Source: Nitrososphaeraceae archaeon (GTDB lineage Archaea > Thermoproteota > Nitrososphaeria > Nitrososphaerales > Nitrososphaeraceae). From it: a stretch of DNA of 7,726 nucleotides. Below are positions 1 to 6,041 of the stretch, in pieces. The position numbers and the translations under genes are program-made. The stretch lies in the NCBI GenBank assembly GCA_025936955.1, contig JAICSL010000071.1, positions 1-7,726 of the forward strand, read 5' to 3'. The notes below the pieces were generated by a model. It searched no databases and was not told the origin of the DNA. It saw only the letters and a program-made list of their open reading frames with translations. Position 1 is the stretch's first letter. Every line of letters begins with the position of its first letter.

Positions 1-58
1 AGCAAGACCTAATTAAGTAAAAATACCTATCTTTAATTATTTATAGAAATTTCAACAA

Positions 59-232
59 CTAGGCATTAGACCAGAAGTTACTACTTGGGTTACCGATTTT
101 TTCATAAGACAAATGCCTAGCAACTTTTGCTGACTTAGACCAAAGTGTCTTTCCAGGTAATACGTCTTTACCATATTCACTACATTTAGCATTAAACGTA
201 ATTGTAATTTCTAACCAATCTGTGATTGTCAT
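59..232 (-). CDS. Small hypothetical protein, decayed zinc-ribbon-like
   Basis: This is a 57-residue protein. The open frame can be extended to a TTG at 241, but ATG 232 is the better start, with an AT-rich TATA-like stretch (248-257) about 20 bases upstream. The sequence contains AKCSEYGKDVLPGKTLW and then ARHLSYEK. This resembles short thaumarchaeal proteins carrying C-x2-C and a later H-x2-C, but here the second and last cysteine positions are tyrosines and only one Cys remains. From memory of such proteins it may be a zinc ribbon that has lost its metal site; that is inference. It lies 60 bases beyond the stop of the ribbon-helix-helix-like gene on the same strand. No function can be assigned. 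Confidence 0.5.
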   Translation of the reverse strand: MTITDWLEITITFNAKCSEYGKDVLPGKTLWSKSAKVARHLSYEKIGNPSSNFWSNA

Positions 233-292
233 AAGTTTCAAAGTTGCTATTAAAAATCAATCTAAATGAGTCGATAACTATTAGCCTATAAA

Positions 293-694
293 CTAATTTG
301 TATCTCCATAGGCTGAGTGGGGAGGGGCCTTAATCTTGTGGTCCATGTTATACAGCTCAGGAAGAGAATATGCAAAACCCACGTGAACACAATCAGACTT
401 TTCATCTAGCAAACACTGCAATTCTCCTTCCTTTAATATTACTTCTGCAATTCTATTTCTCTTGTTATCAAGTACAACTCTATTTTGGTCCACAGATAAT
501 TTTTCCATATATGGAGAATGTATTGCAAAGGTTTCATATCGCAGCGTCATCTCTTCCATCATACTTGTAAGATATCCCGAGAAGCTTCGTATGCCCTTAA
601 GTTCTAGTCCTTTTTTGTTTCTCCCATAAGATTTGAAGAATTTGTCATATACATGTTCACTCACTGTAATTGATTTGAATCCCGGCTTTGGCAT
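293..694 (-). CDS. Ribbon-helix-helix-like small protein of thaumarchaeal element type
   Basis: The product is 133 residues. The N-terminal part (about 5-50) has a short hydrophobic-alternating strand (KSITVSEHVYDKF) followed by two helices ending in SFSGYLTSMMEEM. This is the general look of a ribbon-helix-helix DNA-binding protein. Around residues 94-107 comes CLLDEKSDCVHVGF, which resembles a C-x2-C...D-C-x-H zinc motif in which the second cysteine is Asp. Similar small proteins occur in Nitrososphaera-type genomes, as I recall. ATG 694 is used. A weak TATA-like sequence (716-725) lies about 25 bases upstream and falls inside the truncated integrase frame. The first 38 bases overlap the integrase remnant. 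DNA binding is inference and no regulatory target is known. Confidence 0.6.
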   Translation of the reverse strand: MPKPGFKSITVSEHVYDKFFKSYGRNKKGLELKGIRSFSGYLTSMMEEMTLRYETFAIHSPYMEKLSVDQNRVVLDNKRNRIAEVILKEGELQCLLDEKSDCVHVGFAYSLPELYNMDHKIKAPPHSAYGDTN

Positions 695-1661
695 AATGTA
701 GTAGTACAGTGTCGCTATTCAATAACTTTGGAAAATATCGTTTCTTATAGTAATACTTGTATTGACCAGATAAACCGTCATACGATAACCTTAGTCCAAA
801 ACCTTTGTTGCATACCGATACAAATAACCAGGAATCAGTATTGATTCCTGTAGGATGATTTTGTATCCATTCCTTAACATAAGGTATAGAGTCAATTAGT
901 GGCACAGTTCGTGGCTTTGTCTTTCCGCCTGTGATCAGCACTTCCGCATACTGAGTACCATCGTCTGTTACCTTGAATATAATATCCTTAATCTTTAAAT
1001 TCAAAAGTTCATGTGGCCTAGCAGACATATCATTAGCCATTGCATGATAACATCTATCACGAATACGAGGACAATATTTCAGGAATACTGAATGTTCACG
1101 CGCATCCCAAAGGCTTGATGGCTTGTATGGCGACTTTTCTTGACGTGGAAGTTTCCTTATTCCATTCATACAAGGCGGAGTTGTCCTTTTACGTATATCA
1201 TTCTCATCAGGATCATATAGCCATCTGAAAAATTTGTTCAAGATCATTTGCCTGCTATTGTAAGAACCTATCCATTTGTGAGTAGGATCGTCTGAAAGTG
1301 GCTTCCTCAAGTTGTTTAAATAATCAAGAATATCCTGCTTTGTCATCTGCATAAACGATTTATCCTTAAAATAGCTGGATAGCCATATGAGGACTTTAAT
1401 TTTGCCTTCTTTTGTAGACTCTTTGATGTTTATTTGAGTTTGTTCAGCTATAATATAGTCGCAGATAATACCAGCATTTTCAGGGTTAACTATAGATACC
1501 TCCTTTAATGCGTTTCTGAAATAAGGTTTCGAGTTATACTGAGTAATGTAGATTATCTTTTGTTGTAGTTCGTTACTGCAATCCTTCTCTGCTGCTGATT
1601 GTATCTGCTGCTGATTTTTTTTGATGTCAATTGTCCCTATATAAAAGATCTTTGAATTCAG
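657..1661 (-). pseudogene. Tyrosine-recombinase (XerC/D-like) integrase, truncated and without a start codon
   Basis: The open frame has 334 codons from just after the in-frame TAG at 1664-1662. The clear integrase-like part contains an N-terminal SAM-like DNA-binding region (for example SYNSRQMILNKFFRWLYDPDE, about 1265-1200). It is followed by the start of the catalytic domain with the first catalytic Arg (ARPHELLNLKIKDI, near 1018) and the active-site Lys in the beta-hairpin (GGKTKPRTVPL, near 922). After YYKKRYFPKLLN (ending near 719) similarity stops. Nineteen unrelated residues lead to the stop, so the H-x-x-R, second His/Trp and nucleophilic Tyr are absent. From 1661 to 1353 there are 103 coding-looking codons with no ATG, GTG or TTG; the first ATG is at 1352 and would remove much of the N-terminus. 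Strand cleavage would be impossible. I call it a pseudogene; a reused DNA-binding fragment starting at 1352 remains possible. Confidence 0.75.
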
Positions 1662-1663
1662 CT

Positions 1664-1668
1664 AAAAA
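1664..1668 (-). terminator. Oligo-T tract after tRNA-Ser
   Basis: A run of five T residues on the minus strand lies 28 bases beyond the tRNA 3' end. Archaeal RNA polymerase terminates on such U-tracts, so this is the likely end of the tRNA transcript. It also sits just before the integrase remnant. Confidence 0.35.
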
Positions 1669-1695
1669 GGTTTATGTAAGAATCCTCAAATTAGG

Positions 1696-1779
1696 CGCGG
1701 GGAGTGGGATTTGAACCCACGAATTCTTTCGAACATGGGATTAGCAATCCCACGCCCTACCGGGCTAGGCGACCCCCGC
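1696..1779 (-). tRNA. tRNA-Ser(GCU)
   Basis: The 84-base sequence folds as a cloverleaf. The acceptor stem is GCGGGGG paired with TCCCCGC (one G-U pair), followed by discriminator G, as expected for serine tRNAs. The anticodon arm is TGGGA-TTGCTAA-TCCCA, giving anticodon GCT, which reads AGC and AGU codons. A long variable arm (class II) follows, then the T arm GTGGG-TTCAAAT-CCCAC. CCA is not encoded (the DNA continues CCT), so it must be added after transcription. No intron is seen. Its 3' end faces the integrase remnant, which makes it a likely attachment site. Confidence 0.95.
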
Positions 1780-1805
1780 TCCAACGGAATAAGACAATAT
1801 AGCAA

Positions 1806-1814
1806 TATATTTAA
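1806..1814 (-). promoter_or_regulatory. TATA box of tRNA-Ser
   Basis: The minus-strand sequence TTAAATATA is centred about 31 bases before the tRNA 5' end. This would place transcription initiation around 1785, leaving a leader of a few bases to be trimmed by RNase P. Confidence 0.5.
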
Positions 1815-1894
1815 CTATAGTCTGGTGATGTAATAATATTTTTATAATTGTTAAATACCCGTTGATACTGTAAAAACATGGGTTTTGTTAAAGA

Positions 1895-1903
1895 TTATAA
1901 AAT
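1895..1903 (+). promoter_or_regulatory. TATA box for the gene at 1923
   Basis: TTATAAAAT is centred 24 bases before GTG 1923. The predicted transcription start falls on the start codon, which supports a leaderless mRNA and the GTG choice. Confidence 0.5.
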
Positions 1904-1922
1904 AGAGTGACATCGTTATAAC

Positions 1923-2363
1923 GTGAACCTCAGAGAAGCAAACGAAATTTTCAGAAAAGCGATAATCAGGGTATACTTTGAACCGGAATTATTAAAAATC
2001 GATTACCAAAAATCGTTTGTCAAGCACCCGTTTATACCAGACGATGGCTTGTTGATAACGGATCTTTTGCATCTTTATTTTGATATAACGACTGGGAATG
2101 ATTATCCTGATGGCGATGAGTGGTTTACTGTCGAATATCTAATTCCTCATCCTATAAAATTGCCTGATCACTTGAAAGACCCTGACTATTTTACAACCCT
2201 TTCCGTCTCGCAAGGGATACATTTCTGGAGACATAGAGAACTGATACGTTACAAGTACGGTCGATCTAAAAAATTATCAGAATCTTTAGGATATCTAGAT
2301 AAAAAATACCGTGAACTTAATAAAGCATTATATGATTCATCTGTTATTGACCAGATAAAATGA
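1923..2363 (+). CDS. Hypothetical protein, 146 residues
   Basis: I do not recognise the family. Translation starts at GTG 1923, supported by a TATA box at 1895-1903 and the absence of another in-frame start nearby. The product looks soluble, with no signal peptide or membrane segment. The first half is rich in aromatic and acidic residues (DLLHLYFDITTGNDYPDGDEW, about 47-67). The second half is charged, with a basic patch (FWRHRELIRYKYGRSKK, about 101-117) and a helical tail of alternating Lys/Glu. There are no cysteines, so it is not a zinc protein. It is the first gene beyond tRNA-Ser, opposite the element, and converges with the 2372-2941 gene, with only 8 bases between the two stop codons. 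It has a clean open frame and its own promoter, so it is likely real. Confidence 0.7.
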   Translation: MNLREANEIFRKAIIRVYFEPELLKIDYQKSFVKHPFIPDDGLLITDLLHLYFDITTGNDYPDGDEWFTVEYLIPHPIKLPDHLKDPDYFTTLSVSQGIHFWRHRELIRYKYGRSKKLSESLGYLDKKYRELNKALYDSSVIDQIK

Positions 2364-2371
2364 AAAGATAA

Positions 2372-2941
2372 TTAAGATCTGTTTGTCTTTTTCCACTCAC
2401 TATCTTTGAAAAGGTAATAATTATCTTGGTTTTCACTTATTGCAATGTCCGGATTCCATCTAGATTTAATTTCATCATAGCAATAAATGACTTCTGTTAC
2501 GTCAGCTGGCAGCATCTGTAGTTGTACATTTATAAGATCAACTAAATACTCTATTTTTTCAATACTCATCTCAAAATATCTATTGTTCTTATTCATGAGT
2601 AAGAATATCAGATTCACATATGACTTCGATAAAACCCCAGAAAAACTTAGCGATGTTTTGACCCCCTTCCTTCCCCTTCGTCTTTTCATCTCTTTAATTA
2701 TGCCTTTAATTTTAAACCATCTCTCAAAGGTAAATAATTGGAAAAACGATTCATCATAAGGAAGTGGAAATTTAATCTCAATAGTGGTAACATATTGAGG
2801 ATCAGTTTCTGGCAGTTGATCCTCGCTTACTTCAAAACATCCATTTAATGTGCTATATATAGCCTCAACTTCAAATGGTGACATACCTGAATAACGAAAT
2901 AACGCGGGGATTTCTGTCCCTTGTTTTTTTCTTCTCATCAT
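2372..2941 (-). CDS. Hypothetical protein, 189 residues
   Basis: I do not recognise this protein. The frame can be extended to a TTG at 2971, but that adds ten hydrophobic residues overlapping the AT-rich promoter region; ATG 2941, or the adjacent ATG 2938, is preferred. The protein begins MMRRKKQGTEIPALFRYSGM and is otherwise soluble. It has a strand-like hydrophobic stretch (TTIEIKFPLP, about 52-61), a strongly basic segment (KEMKRRRGRKGVKTS, about 84-98) that could bind nucleic acid, and a helix-rich C-terminal half (EMSIEKIEYLVDLINVQLQML, about 124-144). It is convergent with the 1923-2363 gene. AT-rich minus-strand tracts around 2954-2981 could hold its TATA box, but no single element stands out. 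Nucleic-acid binding is only a guess from charge. Confidence 0.65.
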   Translation of the reverse strand: MMRRKKQGTEIPALFRYSGMSPFEVEAIYSTLNGCFEVSEDQLPETDPQYVTTIEIKFPLPYDESFFQLFTFERWFKIKGIIKEMKRRRGRKGVKTSLSFSGVLSKSYVNLIFLLMNKNNRYFEMSIEKIEYLVDLINVQLQMLPADVTEVIYCYDEIKSRWNPDIAISENQDNYYLFKDSEWKKTNRS

Positions 2942-3113
2942 GTATAAAACCAAAAATATAACACAAAACAAAAAATTAAAACCTTTACTTAATGGTATCT
3001 AGTAAATTACAATATATATTATTCATGATAATCTAAAGAGATTATTTACTTATATTTACTATCCATACTTACTGTTGAATTATTACATGATTCTACTAGG
3101 CTCTAATTTCCGT

Positions 3114-3121
3114 CTTAAATA
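3114..3121 (+). promoter_or_regulatory. TATA-like box before the small ORF at 3142
   Basis: CTTAAATA is centred about 25 bases before ATG 3142, the distance expected for a leaderless transcript. In such AT-rich DNA a chance match is quite possible. Confidence 0.35.
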
Positions 3122-3141
3122 GCAGATAGAATTTACGACCA

Positions 3142-3339
3142 ATGGTAATTACGAATAATAAAAGTACTCCTATAAACTATGGAAAATTTATGTTTCTAGG
3201 GCTTCTAGTCATAGATAAATCCGTTAAATATAGTAACAATATTAGTGTAGTAATAATTATATTAACGCCCAGACAAACTTTAAATAACTTCTATGATTAC
3301 CTTGATAGAACCATATCCAATACAAATTGGGACGGATAA
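3142..3339 (+). CDS. Doubtful small ORF, 65 residues, one hydrophobic segment
   Basis: The predicted protein resembles no family I know. It has a hydrophobic stretch (FMFLGLLVI, about 16-24) and a second one (ISVVIIIL, about 34-41), so it could be membrane-associated. The rest is rich in Asn, Thr and Tyr, as chance translation of AT-rich DNA would be. In its favour are a TATA-like box at the leaderless distance and a T6 tract nine bases after the stop. Against it are its short length and low complexity. It converges with the 50-residue Cys-rich gene at 3434-3586. Confidence 0.3.
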   Translation: MVITNNKSTPINYGKFMFLGLLVIDKSVKYSNNISVVIIILTPRQTLNNFYDYLDRTISNTNWDG

Positions 3340-3353
3340 AAAATAGCTTTTTT
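3338..3353. terminator. A6/T6 inverted repeat, possible bidirectional terminator
   Basis: Six A residues, TAGC, then six T residues directly follow the stop of the 3142 ORF. On the plus strand the T6 tract could stop that transcript. On the minus strand the A6 reads as T6 and could stop transcripts arriving from the 3434-3586 gene. Confidence 0.35.
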
Positions 3354-3380
3354 ACAAACTTTTATGATTCATCCTTAGCT

Positions 3381-3394
3381 CTAAAAATTTTTAG
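3381..3394. repeat. 14-base perfect palindrome
   Basis: CTAAAAATTTTTAG is a perfect palindrome between two convergent ORFs. Its position suits a terminator region read from either strand, but its AT-only core makes chance formation plausible. Confidence 0.3.
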
Positions 3395-3433
3395 GTCATT
3401 ACTTAATAAATAGTATTATTATCACTAGCAGAA

Positions 3434-3586
3434 TTAGTGATTACACGCAGAGCATTCCCCATGATAAAAGGCCCTTTGACAAATTTTATTGCCACAGATA
3501 TAGATCATGCCACACTTCTTACATTGATGCATGCAACAATGCGCTCCTTCTTCCTCATGCAGAGACAATGAATTTAATGTTGTCAT
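3434..3586 (-). CDS. Small Cys/His-rich putative zinc-binding protein, 50 residues
   Basis: Translated from ATG 3586 to TAA 3434, this 50-residue protein has eight cysteines (17, 18, 22, 25, 31, 36, 45, 48) and five histidines (10, 16, 20, 42, 50). The core reads HCCMHQCKKCGMIYICGNK, and it ends HGECSACNH. Two C-x2-C knuckles (22/25 and 45/48) plus flanking Cys and His residues would suffice for two zinc sites. Such density of metal ligands is very unlikely in random AT-rich DNA, which is the main argument that it is real. A TATA-like stretch (3601-3613, minus) lies about 20 bases upstream, implying an almost leaderless mRNA. Its role is unknown; mini zinc-finger proteins of this size in archaea are often guessed to be regulators or redox/metal proteins. 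Confidence 0.7.
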   Translation of the reverse strand: MTTLNSLSLHEEEGAHCCMHQCKKCGMIYICGNKICQRAFYHGECSACNH

Positions 3587-3600
3587 ATAGTTTATAATAG

Positions 3601-3613
3601 TATTATAAATTTA
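3601..3613 (-). promoter_or_regulatory. TATA-like box of the 50-residue Cys-rich gene
   Basis: The minus strand reads TTAAATTTATAATA-like sequence centred about 21 bases before ATG 3586, compatible with a leaderless or near-leaderless transcript. Confidence 0.35.
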
Positions 3614-3981
3614 ATTATGGTCGATACATATTCAATCCTAATGAAAATTACATCCAAATCATTATTGCGTTTCCAGTTGGGTAATTTTATGAGTTTCAAG
3701 ACGAACATCTAACTAATCTACAAATCTTAGAACGTCATTTGATATCATGATGTTATAACATACTCAAGCAGTGTTAATGGTATAGAAAAGAAGTTAGGAA
3801 AATCTAGGATAGAAGCGGAATAAGATTATGCAATCAGCATTCCTATTAAAAATGGAATATAATATTTTTGTCTTATCTTTTAATCACGGCAAATCTAACA
3901 TTTGATCTTGTTATCATGCTCAAATAAAGATGATTGATCGTCTATGTCATAAATCAACCCATTTATTCCGAGCAGATAGCA

Positions 3982-3990
3982 CTATATACA
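3982..3990 (+). promoter_or_regulatory. TATA box of ilvC
   Basis: CTATATACA is centred about 26 bases before GTG 4012. It decides the start. It lies inside the longer open frame beginning at TTG 3934, so the residues upstream of 4012 are probably not translated. Confidence 0.5.
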
Positions 3991-4011
3991 CCTATTTACG
4001 ATTCACTATTT

Positions 4012-5016
4012 GTGTCTGCTAAGAAATGGCTTGATAATCAGGTAAAATTAGATTCGATTAGGAAGGAAGTAATTGCAGTAATAGGTTATGGCATACAAGG
4101 TCGCGCCCAAGCCAATAATATGAAGGATTCTGGTTTGAACGTTATTGTTGGTTTGAGGAAAGATGGAAGGACATGGAAATTGGCTGAAAATGATGGTCAT
4201 AAGGTAATGGAGATATCCAAAGCTGCAGATAATGCCGATATTATTCACATTTTGATTCCAGATATGGAACAGGCGAATACATACAAAAACGATATCAGTC
4301 CCCATTTGACTGAAGGTAAAGCACTTTCTTTCTCACATGGCGCTGCAATTCATTGGAAATGGATTGAAACTCCTACGAATAATGACATCATTATGGTTGC
4401 ACCAAAAGGACCAGGACAGATGGTCCGTGAATTATACGAGAAAGGATTTGGCACCCCATCACTAGTTGCAGTATATCAAGACTACACAAAAAATGCTTGG
4501 AATAGGGTATTAGCATTAGCAAAAGCCATAGGTAGTACCAGACCAGGAGTCATAGAAACTACATTTAAAGAAGAAGTTGAGACCGATTGGTTTGGTGAAC
4601 AAGCTGATCTTTGTGGCGGGGTTCACACACTTATAATGAGTGCATATGAAACCTTAGTTGACGGAGGGTACCAACCCGAAGTTGCTTACTTTGAATGCCT
4701 TCATGAGCTAAAATTAATTGTAGATCTTATCTACAAATATGGAATTTCAGGAATGTATAGTCGTGTTAGTGAGACTGCAAGATATGGCGGACTTACAAGA
4801 GGACCCAGGGTAATTGATAATGATACGAAACTAAAGATGAAGGAGGTATTAAAAGAAATTCAATCTGGTCAATTTGCAGAAGAGTGGAGTAGTATTTATA
4901 AAACTGAAGGAAAAAATTCATTCATTAAATATATGAAGGAAATGGATAATCATAAAATCGAGGTAATCGGTCAAGATATGAGGAAGATGATGTGGCCTAA
5001 GATGTCTGAAATTTGA
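4012..5016 (+). CDS. ilvC: Ketol-acid reductoisomerase, class I
   Basis: This enzyme converts 2-acetolactate or 2-aceto-2-hydroxybutyrate into the dihydroxy acids of valine/leucine and isoleucine synthesis, using NADPH and Mg2+ in the cytoplasm. From GTG 4012 the protein has 334 residues, the usual class I length; the frame extends to TTG 3934, but a TATA box at 3982-3990 argues against that start. The Rossmann motif GYGIQG is at 25-30. The cofactor loop GLRKDGRTW (47-55), with Arg49 and Thr54, suggests NADPH. Catalytic His109 (SHG) and Lys132 (APKGPG) are present. So are the metal ligands Asp192 and Glu196 (TDWFGEQ), Glu228 and Glu232 (FECLHELK), and substrate-binding Ser253. The knotted C-terminal domain is complete (GGLTRGPRVI). 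No acetolactate synthase genes are adjacent, so it is a single transcription unit, convergent with tfb. Confidence 0.95.
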   Translation: MSAKKWLDNQVKLDSIRKEVIAVIGYGIQGRAQANNMKDSGLNVIVGLRKDGRTWKLAENDGHKVMEISKAADNADIIHILIPDMEQANTYKNDISPHLTEGKALSFSHGAAIHWKWIETPTNNDIIMVAPKGPGQMVRELYEKGFGTPSLVAVYQDYTKNAWNRVLALAKAIGSTRPGVIETTFKEEVETDWFGEQADLCGGVHTLIMSAYETLVDGGYQPEVAYFECLHELKLIVDLIYKYGISGMYSRVSETARYGGLTRGPRVIDNDTKLKMKEVLKEIQSGQFAEEWSSIYKTEGKNSFIKYMKEMDNHKIEVIGQDMRKMMWPKMSEI

Positions 5017-5083
5017 TTTCTCTAATCTGTATCAATGCTTTGCATATTTATATTAGGCACAATATATAAGAAGAGATTTATGC

Positions 5084-5089
5084 AAAAAA
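5084..5089 (-). terminator. T6 tract after tfb
   Basis: Six T residues on the minus strand lie about ten bases beyond the tfb stop codon, a plausible archaeal U-tract terminator in the 82-base gap between convergent tfb and ilvC. Confidence 0.4.
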
Positions 5090-5098
5090 TGCTCAGGT

Positions 5099-6001
5099 TC
5101 ACTGAAGTTGTTTTTTTAGATCTTTGTATCTATTTCTAACGGTCACTTCTGTTACTCCAGCTGCATCCGCTATATCCATTTGAGTTCGATTATCTCCATT
5201 TTTCAAACACGATAGATAGATGACAGATGCTGCAAGTCCCATGGGATCTTTGCCAGCTGATATACCTTTTTTTGTGACACTCTGCATTATATTTATTGCA
5301 TGACGTTTTGTTTTCTCATTTATAGAGATCTTATTTGCCACTTTAACAATACACTTCATAGGATCGATCATAGGAATTTTAAGATCAAGTTCAAGTACCA
5401 ATAATCTATACGTTCTTGCAATCTCCTTACGCTTGAGATTACTAATTTCGGCCACATCATCCAATGTTCTAGAAATTCCAATTTCTCGACAAGCTATATA
5501 TGCTGCAGTAGACAATACCGAAGAGATAGTCCTTCCACGAACTAATCCCCTTTCCTGTGCTTTTCTATAAATATATGCAGTTTTTTCGATAGCGGCATTT
5601 GGTAATCCGAGCTTGTATTTCAATTTATCAAGCTGGTCAAAAGCTTGTTTAAGATTCCTATCTGTAGGAGTATGTGCCTGAGTTCTGAAATCCCATGTTC
5701 TTAATCTTTCCATTGTAGCTCGCATAGCTGTATCTATTCCACGTCCGCTAGCATCTCTATCTGTTTTTCCAATTATTGTGGCCAGCCCTCTATCGTGACG
5801 AGCCAAAGAGGTAGGCATTCCTGTTCTGGTCCTATCACTTACTTCATCTAATGAAAAGGCTCGCCATTCTGGGCGTATTTCTTGAGCCTTCTCAGTTATT
5901 ACAAAACCACAACTACTACAAATAACTTCACCAGATTCAGGATCTGTGATAATCTGATCTTTATTACACATACTACATATTACTGAAGTCTGCGCTTTCA
6001 T
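5099..6001 (-). CDS. tfb: Transcription initiation factor B (TFB, TFIIB homologue)
   Basis: TFB binds the TATA-box/TBP complex and recruits archaeal RNA polymerase. The 300-residue protein starts at ATG 6001. An upstream in-frame ATG at 6040 lies on the far side of the TATA box (6027-6034) and is rejected. Domains in order: an N-terminal zinc ribbon with C9-x2-C12 and C28-x2-C31; the B-reader/linker region (RPEWRAFSLDEVSDRTRTG, 43-61) followed by SLARHDRGLATIIG; a first cyclin-like repeat at about 110-205; and a second at about 210-298 ending in a helix-turn-helix (TQMDIADAAGVTEVTVRNRY, 273-292) that reads the BRE element. All are intact and the length is typical. Thaumarchaea usually carry several TFB paralogues, so this may be one of several with its own promoter set; that cannot be judged here. 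Confidence 0.95.
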   Translation of the reverse strand: MKAQTSVICSMCNKDQIITDPESGEVICSSCGFVITEKAQEIRPEWRAFSLDEVSDRTRTGMPTSLARHDRGLATIIGKTDRDASGRGIDTAMRATMERLRTWDFRTQAHTPTDRNLKQAFDQLDKLKYKLGLPNAAIEKTAYIYRKAQERGLVRGRTISSVLSTAAYIACREIGISRTLDDVAEISNLKRKEIARTYRLLVLELDLKIPMIDPMKCIVKVANKISINEKTKRHAINIMQSVTKKGISAGKDPMGLAASVIYLSCLKNGDNRTQMDIADAAGVTEVTVRNRYKDLKKQLQ

Positions 6002-6026
6002 TAGGACAAATGATTTGCAATTCAAA

Positions 6027-6034
6027 TATATAAA
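6027..6034 (-). promoter_or_regulatory. TATA box of tfb
   Basis: The minus-strand sequence TTTATATA is centred about 30 bases before ATG 6001. Transcription would begin near 6005, giving a leader of only a few bases and excluding the longer reading-frame start at 6040. Confidence 0.6.
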
Positions 6035-6041
6035 TACCATG

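Larger units (their letters stand above)
1..1695. mobile_element. Probable end of a decayed integrated element next to tRNA-Ser
   Basis: An integrase remnant, a ribbon-helix-helix-like gene and a tiny zinc-protein-like gene all lie on the minus strand directly beyond the 3' end of a tRNA-Ser gene. Archaeal tyrosine recombinases commonly insert elements at tRNA 3' ends and leave the integrase gene beside the tRNA, and this arrangement fits. The element would extend to lower coordinates, beyond the window. I found no second copy of the tRNA 3' end within 1-1695, so the far boundary is not visible. The inner boundary is taken as the tRNA discriminator base. The element interpretation is inference from gene content and layout. 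Confidence 0.5.
3587..4011. other. 425-base intergenic region before ilvC
   Basis: No convincing gene is visible on either strand; the only open frames are about 25-31 codons with no recognisable features. It contains the minus-strand promoter of the Cys-rich gene at its left end, a 12-base palindrome (ATGTTATAACAT, 3750-3761) and the ilvC TATA box at its right end. Confidence 0.5.

Noticed and set aside
370..570. 66-codon plus-strand frame
   Set aside because: Lies entirely opposite the better-supported ribbon-helix-helix-like gene and has no protein-like features of its own.
1040..1228. 62-codon plus-strand frame
   Set aside because: Antisense to the well-recognised integrase sequence; a shadow frame.
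2487..2759. 90-codon plus-strand frame
   Set aside because: Opposite the 189-residue gene, Ser/Phe-rich as expected of an antisense frame, no independent support.
3617..3712. 31-codon plus-strand frame with a TATA-like box about 25 bases upstream
   Set aside because: No recognisable features, very short, and TATA-like sequences are frequent in this AT-rich gap.
3750..3761. Palindrome ATGTTATAACAT as an ilvC operator
   Set aside because: It lies about 230 bases before the ilvC TATA box, too far for a typical archaeal repressor, and its AT-rich content makes chance likely.
4048..4305. 85-codon minus-strand frame
   Set aside because: Antisense to the ilvC Rossmann domain, whose identity is certain.
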